Shown piece by piece: positions 11,997 through 22,307 of a stretch of DNA of 64,000 nt (position 1 is its first letter; the number at the start of each line of letters is the position of its first letter). Made by a program: the position numbers and the translations under genes. Origin of the DNA: Neospora caninum Liverpool (Eukaryota; Apicomplexa; Conoidasida; Eucoccidiorida; Sarcocystidae); assembly GCF_000208865.1 (NCBI RefSeq), contig NC_018387.1:186001-250000 (forward strand), given 5' to 3'. The notes below the pieces were generated by a model. The model was not told the origin of the DNA. It searched no databases and saw nothing but the letters and a program-made list of their open reading frames with translations.

Positions 11997-14900
11997 ATGG
12001 AGGACTCTTCGGAGCCTTTCTCGCCGCCCGGGTTGCCGGTCAACGGCGCCAGTATGCCAACATCCAGGCACAATGGAGCGACACAAGCTCTTTCTCCCGG
12101 CAACTCTGCTACACTGCCGCAAACCCCGTCAGCCCCAACCAGCAGAGGAACTTCCATTTTGCAGGAGGCGCCGGCTGGGCTTAGAGGTGAACCGGGTCTT
12201 GTGACGCGAGTGAATGCCGCGCAAACGATGGACCCGACAACGGCGAATGCGGACGATTCGGAGACCGTGCTTTCTGCCATGGCCACACTCTTTGAATCTC
12301 TTAACGAGGTTCACCTTGAAGGCGAAGCAGAGCCGTGGAAACCTTCCATCAAAGCCGGAGATGGATTCAAAGCGTGCAAGCAATTCCTATGTGCACTGGT
12401 AAGGGTCACGCGAAGCGAGCGCGTCCACATGTGCGCCGTTCCGTGCCACAGAAGTATCTCGGTTTCCGAGATTGACCTGGTCAGCCGCAGTCTCGTGAGA
12501 AACAACCTAGTCAGTGATTGCTCCGGCTGCTGGCGAACATTTTTCTGTCTTCGGTTTCCAGAAATTGCTGAATCCCTTGCCTCTGTGTTTCGCCAGTCGG
12601 CCGCTGCAGACGCACTGCAAATCCGACCCCAAAGCCGCGAATACCGCCACCAATTCACGAAGAACTATCGTGCGCTGTTTCCCGACCAACGGCGCCACTA
12701 CAGAGTAGATGTCCTGGAGGCATCGCAGGAAGGGTACGGTGACTCCGCGCATTCTACTACGCCTGCTCACTGATACCTCTGTGGACTTCCGGCTGCTGGC
12801 CTTGCTATGGCGTGCTATTCCCTTTCCGGCCTTGCGGGATGTGCGCAGCACCAGGCCACCGATCCACGATCTTCTACCTTGGGCATTGATTTTACGCTTA
12901 GACTCTCTGCTTGACGGGAGATGTGCACCAGTTAGACCTCGCGACACGAAAGACTACACGGTGCACGAGCGTTTTTTTGAGTTGCGTATTCTAGCGCCCG
13001 CTCGCGAACTACACTTTCGGAGCCCGACTCTGATTGGCAAGCTGTGGTTTTCCGGTCGCTGCTCTTGCGTTGCAGGTACACATTGATCTATGTAAACGGC
13101 GAGAGGTTCGACTTCCACTCGTCCGTCATCGAGAGCGGCGTTAATTTCAAGCTGGCGTGGATTAATACCATAGAGAAGGTAAATGGATCCGCCGAGCCGG
13201 ACGCTCGCTTTCTCCGTTTCCCTTTTCTTGCGGGTCTGGTCCTACATCAGTGGTTCTACTTGCTGATCATTTGTCAACTTTAAGGCCGGTATGGCCCGCA
13301 TTTCTACTGCGAAAAATATCTGCACACGTCTTTGTTTTGACCGATCGCCATCCCAGGTTCTTGCCCTCTCCGTTTTGCCTTTTCAGCTCCACCAGCTCCA
13401 GCGCCAGGATTTGGTCACCTACCAGTACTGGCGTTCAGAGCTGGTCCCCGTTTTGGTGGACTTAGATTGCAAATGGGCAGATTTCGAGCAGGAGTACATT
13501 CTCGAGCTCATTCAGATCGAGAGGAAGGCGCGTCGCTACGTCATGGACGTGATATCGCTCGAAAACCAGCTGATTTACCTCGACAGCTCCGTCGCGACCC
13601 TCGTCGCCAAAGGAGACGCAAGCGTGCAAACTGCTCACCTTCATATTTGGCAGCAGTGGCAGTCGTGTCGGCGGGAATATGTCAAGAAAATGTTTAGGTT
13701 GAACTCGATCGCAAACTACCGCAGAAAAGGCCGAGGGGACCTTGACCTGAGTGTCCTCGAGACGGCCGAAAACATCATCAAAACGAGCGGTAAGTGTGTT
13801 TTGAGTCTGTGCGAACTCAGAAGCGGTCGCCAGCAAAGAACACAGGCTTTCAGCTGAAGTCTGACTCCGATTTCCTGTGTGTTGTGCTTTGCGGCCGCAG
13901 AGTCTCAGCCTGGACATGTGTACGAGTGCGTGTCGAGCATCGCCGGCTCCTGCGTGGCAAGCTTCAACGACTTCCGAAAGTGAGTTGCTTGCGCCAACGC
14001 GTGCAGAGATGACTTCGCTTGCCGCCGGCCTTCTTCGCATGCTGTCAGCGTTTTGCATCGCACATTCTCTACAAAACTGTTGTTTGTTAGCGTCCTACGC
14101 CTTGGCGTGTCTCGCCCTCAAATTCCTCCTGTCCACGTGTTGCCTGACCGCGAGTGGATTGTCGGAAATTCTGTCTCTCCTGTCTCGACCCTTAGGCACA
14201 TCACTGAGCTGGCGCAGACTCCCGAGAGAATTGATCCACACCTTTGCAACAACGTGGCCCTCGTCAATCACCTTGTTCGCGTCGAGGAGACCTGGGAGCT
14301 GGCCCAGAAGTATTTGATGGATGCCCAGCGCCTTCGGAATGTGATCCACATTGTTGACTTCATTGTTGCGGTCGTGAAGACCCAGAAGGCCATTCTCGCG
14401 ATTCTGAACCCGAGCTCGTCCTCGAGTCCAAATGCAGGAGGCTCGTCTGGCGCAGAGAGTTCGAAGCCTTGCAAAGACTCCAACCAAACGGTTGCGGGCG
14501 CAAGTCCCTTCCCGGGCGCAGGCGGCCCCAACCTGGCTTTGCCAGCGAGAGGCAACGAACAAGGAACGGAGGAGGGTGCTCGCAGCGCTTCGCTCGGCTA
14601 CACAGATTCCCTCTCGAACGGAAAACAGGTGGGCTCCCCGGAAGCGAAACCCGCATCTGTCCAAGACAGTCCCCTGGGCGGCGGACCAGCCTCTTGCTCC
14701 TCTATCAGGGCGACAAATCTTTCTCGACATCGGACCAGCAGCTCGCACGGAGCCGACAAACGGGAGACACTCGAGGAAAAACTGATCGCTTGCGACGTCG
14801 AAGCTTTTCTTGCAGTAAGTTTGCGTGAGAAGCTGCATCCAAGTGACGGCGCCCGTGTGACCCTGTCTGGCGAAGCTGGTTCAAGTGAACAACCCATCTA

Positions 14901-17068
14901 TCAGTGCAGTTTTCCCTCGGGTGATGCCACAGCGCCGACAAAAGATTTAGAGCATACCGATAAAAGACAAGGTGTGCCCGAAATAGACTCATGGATATAC
15001 TGAGTGTTCTCGCAAACATGCTAACACAATAGAACTTGGATCTGGTAAACACAGACATTCAAGACCTAAACCAGTAGTCCAACGTGCCGAAGCAGCCGGT
15101 GGCTGTGCACACACAACGGATGAGCAGCGCCAGCGAGGGCCTCTGAGAGACGAGTTGTCGCGGGTGTCTGACCTTTTTTTGTTCTGTGACTCGAGAAGGT
15201 CTTCTCGGATCTTGCTCAGGCGGAGAACGCGTTTCCGGTTTCCCCGGCCCTAATTTTTTTGCCGCCTTTTGCGTGTGCTTGGGTGCCCTCACTTGCCTCC
15301 GCAGCTCCCTCGCTTCGTTTGCTTGTACTACCTCCTGGATCCAATCCACCGGTCTCAGATTCTTCAGCAGTTTCTTCCTCACTACTTCGTCGAGTCTACG
15401 TCCACTGCAGATCCGATGTCTGACATTCCGGACGACTCCTGCGGGCAAAAGCCCGTTCAACTGTCTGACTGTGTCTCTTCGCTCACGAAGTTCACCTCTT
15501 CTCTGTCCGCTCTGCAAACACCGGCGCCAGACTGCGGCAACGCACGGCTGCTACACGGCACCGAAAACTCGTCTGCTTCTTCGGCCTCGTCTTCCCAAAG
15601 TAATATCTCTGTCTGTCCACCACCTGACCAGCGACATTCGACAACTCCCCCCGACACCGACGGTCCTGAGGCCGCTGGCGTTGCGGCGCTGCAACGCCAC
15701 GGAAGTGCTTCGATGGAGGACAACGAAGACTGCCCAATGGACGCCCAAGGCGGCGAAATGAACCATCCGACGGGAATGGAAACTCGCGAAGACTTTCGTT
15801 TCCTGAGCTCTTTCTCTGGAGATGCCACAACCACGCGCGCCCCGTCGCGATTCAGTTCCCAGCTGGGAGAAGAAAGCTCTTCATTTTCTTCCTCGTCGTC
15901 TGCCTTTCCTTCTGCCCCTCCTGCCTCGTCTTCCACTGAGTGGCCTACGATGCCTGTCAAACCTTCTCCGGGCGTCTCTCCCGACATTGCAGGTGCTGTC
16001 CATTCACCCCCCATGGAGACAGAGTCGGACGTGTCTACCATGTGCGGCTCCATACTTCGGGATAGTGTCAGCAGCACTTCTGCTCTTCAACAGAGTGCAC
16101 GAGAGATCCGACTGGGCGCCGGCGTCCGAGAGACTGAAGACGAGAACGTCGACCTCTCTGCAACTCGAGGGCCAGCAACTGAAGAGAGGGGTGCTGTATC
16201 TAGCCACCTTTGCGCCTCTGACCACGATCCCGCAAGGTCCCCTTCCCCCCGCGCGTCAAGCCTAGGAAATGCCACGGGGGTGGGAGTTTTCCAGCAGAGG
16301 AAAGGCCAAAGAGTTTTCTTCTGCAACTCCCAGACGAGCGGATACGCTCAGGGAGCCTGCGCTCCTCTCTCGCTAGGTAATGGCCAGCTTGACGGGGCGC
16401 AGACGTGGATTCAGCAGCAAAGCCTGAAGACCCGGTACATCCTCTCGAAAGTCCCTCCGGGGCTGCGAAAAATGGTGAAGACCTGGCTGGTTTTGCAGTC
16501 CTGGCTCAGATCAGAAGGCCTTGAGGACTGCAAGGAAGCATGGCTCTGTGTCATAGCCAGACTCGCTGACAGCGACGACTTCAAACTTCTTCTCCAGAAA
16601 TGGACAGGAGCAAATGTAAGCCTTGAGACGCGAGACCCAAAGAACTGCCTGCTCTCTCGGGCCTGCGCCGTGGCCCTATACCCCTTCTTGTGTCGCGCTA
16701 AAAAAAGTGCTGTTCCTCAGTCTTTCTGTGCCACTGGCTCTCGCCTCTGTAGACATCGGATCTTTGCTACCGGCAGTTATCTCGTGCTTGCTGGAGTGAC
16801 TTTCCCGGAAGCTCCATTCAAGCACGGCAGCCCTTTTCTAGGCGACAGCAGTAGCGAGCGGCACTGTATGTGATTCTCCCTGTGGCCTCTGGATGCCTTT
16901 GCGTTGCAGCTTGTGGGCTTTCGCCACCAGCTGGAGGCGCTCTTCCAAGCTGTGGAAGAAATTTCCATGGCCCTCCAACGTTCCTCTCCCCAGGACTGGA
17001 ACGAATTCCTTCAAGCGATCATTCAAGGCATCGAGCGAGATTCCCCTCAGCGCAGAAGCGTTTGCTGA
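11997..17068 (+). CDS. Protein of unknown function, about 1,136 residues, 7 exons
   Basis: Exons: 11997-12733, 13076-13178, 13387-13789, 13901-13979, 14196-14814, 15305-16615 and 16910-17068. All junction phases agree and the sum is a multiple of three. A GTAAGG at 12399 suggests a further intron inside the first block, but that block is open throughout. No family was recognised. Exons 2 and 3 give a dense, charged, probably helical region with aromatic residues (QYWRSELVPVLVDLDCKW). Exon 5 starts helical (ETWELAQKYLMDAQRLRN) and then becomes a Ser/Gly/Pro-rich linker. Exon 6 opens with RFVCLYYLLDPIHRSQILQQ, continues through about 330 disordered residues, and ends helical. The last exon adds about 52 helical residues ending at TGA 17066-17068. 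No signal peptide or transmembrane segment is evident. The alternation of helical blocks and low-complexity inserts suggests a cytosolic scaffold or tethering protein, which is inference only. The ATG at 11997 is the first in a continuous open frame. Confidence 0.75.
14940..15019 (-). pseudogene. cob fragment: Nuclear fragment of mitochondrial cob (NUMT) in an intron
   Basis: Read on the minus strand, this gives FARTLSISMSLFRAHLVFYR followed by YALNL, which matches what I know as the N-terminus of coccidian cytochrome b. It is about 80 bp long and homology stops after YALNL. It lies inside the intron 14815-15304 of the unknown gene and antisense to it. It carries no promoter or complete reading frame and should be removed with the intron. 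Extra bases up to about 15058 may also be mitochondrial but are not recognisable as protein. Confidence 0.8.
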
Positions 17069-19535
17069 AGGCGAGGCAGAACAGACGATGAACGCTCGAG
17101 AAGTTTCTCCGACAAAATGGATGTTTCGCCTAACCAGAAAAAGAATAGCGCTGCAGGGACTCGTCAAGCGGCTGCGTCCGTGACGACACAGGACGATTTC
17201 TAGTCAATTATTCTGTACAGAAAAAATATGCTCCACAACCCTTTCCCCCGCAAGAGTTTACAGATATGCATTTTTCAGGTATGAGTCTGTATAGTGTTTC
17301 TGTCAGTTTCTGACGCTGTGTGCCTTCGAAACTGGTTTCGTGTTCTTCGCGGTTCTTCCGTCTTTTTCCTCTCAATCATATCTGGCGTTTAATTTCCAAG
17401 TGTTGTGCAAGTAAGACCGTGACCGAAAAGCTTGTCTGTGGCGGCGCTCCTGACTCTACGCAGGCTTGGAGGCGCAGCGCCTGTTCTGATCTTGTTTCCT
17501 CGTTTGGAGAGCTGCATCGCTGTCTGGCCGCTGGTGATTGTTTCCTCTTCCTCTTGCCTGGTTCTCTTCTTAAATGTGTGAGGAAGACCATTCCGCTTCA
17601 ATCCGTTGTCCTGCTTGGCGCGAACCGCTCTGGATCGCGATTCAAACCAGCACAAACAGTCGACTGCACTGCTTTCACGAGCAACCACCCCTTCTTAGCT
17701 TGTTGGACGAGTGAACGCTTTCTAAACACGCGCACGAGTTCTTTTGCTTCCAGTGTTCTCTCCCACATGATCCGTGCACGGGGCAAAGTGCAACCCACTC
17801 ACGCATTGCTTCGCTAGAGAGTATGCCAAATTGCTAGAAGCAGGCGCAACAACGAAGCGACAAGTGGAAAGCTGTGCTTTTTAGCGTACAGTGTAGGCCT
17901 GCATGAATGCAGAGTTGCCGCTGCGCCGGCAGAAACACAACACGGAGCTGGCCAAATGCTCGCAAAGCCCACTGCCTTTACCCACTGATTCTTTGCTGTT
18001 CCAAACAGCTATCTTTTTTTCCGAATCTCTTTCTGTCGTCCGTCGCTGTGGAAGCCGGCGCGGCCTGGCCACTGACGAGGCAAACCACTCAGTTTTCCTA
18101 GAAAAGAATCGGTGCTAACAGCTTTGTCCTTTTAGAACATTCGTGTTCTGACGCAGCGGGGGCTCTTGGACCTCCGGGAGTTTCCCTTTCTTCTGGAGCA
18201 GTGCCGTTCCTACTTGGGCAGAGACATGGGAACGACAAGAACTCGTTTGCGAGGGTGGCGCGGAGAGCCTGTTTGACAAGAAGTTCTGGCTGATCGAGAA
18301 ACTGCATTCCGATGTGTCTCCTTCTTCGTTTGAACGATGAGTCGGTTTGTTCATCCTGAGTGATAGACTACCGACAGGCACGCCGCTCGTGCCGCACACC
18401 ATGTATCGTTCTGTACGTGGAACCCCCTGTGTTTACGGGTGAAAGACGACGCAAAGAACCGGAATCTCGCTTGCTGCGTTCGTAGGCAGAGAAAGACGTA
18501 CCACTGCGAAATGAACTGCGTCTTGGGCACTTCGTTCTACGGTTTTTCTTTGTCGCCTGCGCCTGCAGCAGGCCCCAAACAACACACAGGCAGTGTACCT
18601 CGTAGCCGCCCACAAACAACACACGCACCTCCTTACGGAAATCGTTTCCGTTTTTCTACATAGCCGACGGCACGTCATGCAATTTTCGCATTTTCACGTG
18701 GAGACACAACCCCGCATTTCCATACGTCGTGCAATCGATGTAGTCGTCCGCGCCGAGAGAGCCGAGTACCGCACGCGCTTTAAGCGGCGCAAACTCAAGA
18801 AACTAAGCACTCTTACCACGTGGACTGGTCAGACACACAACCGACAACACATGCGCTGCGCTTTCGCCTGGTTCGGACAACTTTTGAAAGCATTATGAGG
18901 GGGAAAGAAGCGTGGAAAGGACCTGAATGTTGGACGGCGGCCTTGACGCTCTGCGGGCCCGTTCTGTATCGCGCTGTCTCAGGGCCCTGTCGATGACACA
19001 CCACGGGACTTTTTTGGAGCCAGTTGCCACTTTATAACGATCGCCTTCCCCGATTTTTGACACACGCCACGGCAAATCTTAGTTCCAGGCATCTTTGAGA
19101 TGTTCCGCAGAAATTGCGGTTCAAGATTTTTTCACTACGCTGATTCTTTGCATGCTCTGGCGTGCCGTCCCCGTCCGTTCCCAGGCGGTATACCGCTGCC
19201 TTTGTCTTGCATCTTCTTTCCAGCAAACGCCATCGAAGCCGTTCAAAGGAACAGAAAGCGGGTCCGAGCGTTCACAGGAAAATCTTCTGCGGCCGCGCTT
19301 CGATTCCTTCGACACCGACTACGGACGGCCCGGCAGCGGTTGAGTGTTTTGCGCCGCTCGGCAGTCGATGTGAACATCTCCAGAATGTGATTTAACCACA
19401 GTGGACGGTTTCGGACCCCTCACTTCCGTCTCTTCCCGTGACACAGCTACCGTCTCTCTGTCCACATGCTGGCTCCTCTCTGAGCTGCCGTATTGCTTTG
19501 CGACATCGTCTCGATACTGTCGTTGGCCGTCCCTC
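17069..19535. other. Intergenic, no gene recognised
   Basis: 3' flank of the unknown gene and 5' flank of the DAHP synthase gene, both on the plus strand. A 165-codon frame at 17320-17817 is Cys/Ser/Leu-rich without motifs and is not called. Nothing else was recognised. Confidence 0.45.
19451..19457 (-). promoter_or_regulatory. WGAGACG-type motif upstream of DAHP synthase
   Basis: AGAGACG on the minus strand, about 250 bp before the chosen DAHP synthase ATG. WGAGACG is a published cis-element of Toxoplasma promoters, but a 7-mer occurs often by chance, so this is suggestive only. Confidence 0.2.
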
Positions 19536-19536
19536 G

Positions 19537-19553
19537 TTTAGGGTTTAGGGTTT
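19537..19553 (+). repeat. Interstitial telomere-type repeat (TTTAGGG)
   Basis: Two complete TTTAGGG units plus TTT, the telomeric repeat of Toxoplasma and plants, located about 150 bp upstream of the chosen DAHP synthase start. It may be a scar of break repair or a promoter telo-box-like element. Confidence 0.85.
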
Positions 19554-19699
19554 TTCCGGCTGCTGGGGAGTTCCAGCGTAGGACCCCCCCCTCTCCCCTC
19601 GAGAACCGACCCCTCGTTCCTCGAACGAGAAACGAGCCGCTCCGACCCTTCCAATGCGCGTCACCAATTGTCTGTTTCCTTCAGCCTACGGTTTCGGAG

Positions 19700-21076
19700 A
19701 TGTTGCTCTCCAGGAAAGAGGCCGCAGCCGAGCCGGTGGGGCGGAGTTTCTCCAAGCGCTCTTCTCGTGAGCTCGCGCGGTCTTTACCGCCAAACTCGGC
19801 GAACAGACAAGCTTCCGCGTGCACAAGGAATTTCGCGTCTTGTGGACCAACCAGCAGCCCCTCTCCGGAGGGACTGGAGTTGCGACCTTCACAAGACACG
19901 GAGCACGCGAGAAAAAAACGGATGCTCCCGTCCCGTTCTAGATGCTGTTCTTCCGAGAGGCATGGCGCATGCAGAGCGAGACAGGCCGACCCCCCAGAAA
20001 GGATCTGTACTGCTTGGTCGCCTTCATGCTGGCAGGTATGACCAAGGAAAAGAACGTGGGATGGCGCGACTTGCCGCCGAACTGGAACGCACAAAGATGT
20101 CAAGGCTTCGGTCTGGGCGGCGCGTGTCCTGGCTGTCTCCGTTCCTTCGTTGCTTTTGGTGACAACCCGGTCTCCTTAAGTCGTCGGGAGAAAGGCTCCG
20201 CGTAAACAGGCACGGATAGACCAGAACACAGAGCTGTTCTGAAAATAGCTACCACGCGCGCCCGGAGGGGCCAGCAAAATCTGAAACTCCTCGGCACCTC
20301 TGCATGTCCACATCTGTGCATGTATCGATACAGACACGGACAGAGATGTACACCGATGCTTGTGTGGGGTGGTTCGAATCGCACCGGTTACGCAGGCAAC
20401 TGCGCCTTCTCTTTTGTTTTTAGTTCTCGCCACTCTTCCCGCTGTCTTTGTCTCTTTCCTCTCTTCTCCAGAACTTTCCAGCAGCACAGAATCCGTTCGC
20501 CACCCTTCCCTCAGGCCCCGTGGTGTCGATCCAGCGGCGGCTCCGGCTGCTTCCCCCTTTGGTTTCTGCCCACGAAATCGAGGGCCTTCTCTCGCAGTTG
20601 AAAGATGTTTACGAGGGAAAACGCTTTGTCCTTCAAGGCGGAGACTGTGCCGAGGTCTTTGCAGATTGTCAACCTTGCATTCTTGCCGCGAAGATGCGCC
20701 TTCTCCTTCAAATGAGTCTCATCCTCCAAGACGCCACATCACGCAAAATTGTCCGAATCGGGAGAATGGCGGGGCAATACGGAAAGCCTCGGTAGGGCAG
20801 AGGGAAAACTCTCGTCTTTCTTGTCTCTCGCTGCTTCCTGTGGATACGTGCGCTCGCACATCTGCTAATACATGAGCTGATGGTACTGTGCACGTTTTCC
20901 AAACTGGCCGCCACAGTGTATGCCCTAAATCGATAGAAAACACAAGAAGGCGGGCGTACACCGGTGTGCTTATCTCGCCGGGAATCGCTCTGTACAACAT
21001 TCTTTACACTTTCTTTAAAAAAGTCATGCTCATCCAATTCCACTAATATATATATATATATATATGTATATATATG

Positions 21077-21142
<66 letters not shown>

Positions 21143-22274
21143 CACACAAATGCGTGTATATATATATATACTATATATATACATACAAACAGACGTATAT
21201 ACGTATGTAAAGAAGCATCGTTTTTTCTCTCGCCGTCTGCGTGACCTTTTTCAGTAGAAGTGTGTGTCTCTACAAGGCGCAGCCTCGAATGCCCGTTTTC
21301 TGGACTTCTTCCATTTCATTCTTTTCTTTTCTTGTCAGAAGTCGGTCCCACGAGATTCTTGAGGGTCGGAAAGTCCTGACATATCGCGGCGACTCCGTCA
21401 ACGGGACGGATCCGTCTGACAGGGTAAGGCTCGGCTGCTTTGGCAAACTGCGGGGTGGCAGAACAGCAAGCGCAAGCGATGTCTTTTTCATCAGGTCTGA
21501 AGGGGCGACCTTCGAGTTGCCCCTTTCTCGGCATCACACCTGTGTCTCGGTCTTCTTTAGCTTTTGCCGTCTTTCCTCTCCAGTCTTATTCCTCGTTTCC
21601 TGCTCCTGTGTTTCATCTTCATAACGTCGTCTTTGCTTCCCGTCTGCAGTCTTTTTTCTGTGGAAGCCGTCCCTCCTAGTGTGTCATCTTTCTCCCCTTT
21701 TTCGTGCTGGCACCCATTCTCGTTTTTGTCGCCTCTTTCGTTCGCTTCTCCCTTTTCGCTGCCTTCAGGACCCTCAGCCAGAGCGACTCCTTCAAGGTAC
21801 GACTTTACGCTTCTGTCTTTCGCCTCTTCTCTGTGTCTAGGAGGTCATTTCCAGGCTTCTTATTCCCTGTGTGTGGACTGAATCGGTCGCTTCAGAGTGC
21901 CGGTGTGCGCTTGATGCTTTCCCCTCTCGTTTTTCCCTTTGCCGTCCTCAGCGTACTTTCAATCGGCGGCGACGCTGAACTTTGTCCGGTCTCTCCTCTC
22001 ACGTAAGTCGCACGGCATGGGCGCCTTGGCAAAAAAACGCAAAAAACAAATGTGAGGGATGGGGCAGGAGAAAAGTGCGGACCTTGGAAATCGACGGCCC
22101 CCAAAACCAGGCCCAACGGGCGACATTGAACAACTGCTAGCCACATATGTCGCTTATTTTCCATACCTTGGTACGCTATGGCTGCACATATCCGTATGCG
22201 ACTGGAGAGGGACCAGTTCGTATGTATACACGTAACTGTGTACGTATACCTATACATATGAAGACGTTCATATG

Positions 22275-22307
<33 letters not shown>

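Noticed and set aside
17320..17817. 165-codon plus-strand frame after the unknown gene
   Set aside because: Cys/Ser/Leu-rich, pyrimidine-driven composition and no motif; more likely 3' UTR and intergenic sequence.
19493..19699. Longer N-terminus of DAHP synthase from the ATG at 19493
   Set aside because: It would translate the TTTAGGG repeat, adds 69 residues with no targeting pattern, and the family does not require it; kept only as an alternative start.
20360..20400. GGTTCGAATC sequence resembling a tRNA T arm
   Set aside because: The T stem is not fully paired, and no acceptor stem, D arm or anticodon arm could be found at the right spacing. It lies in intron 1 of DAHP synthase.
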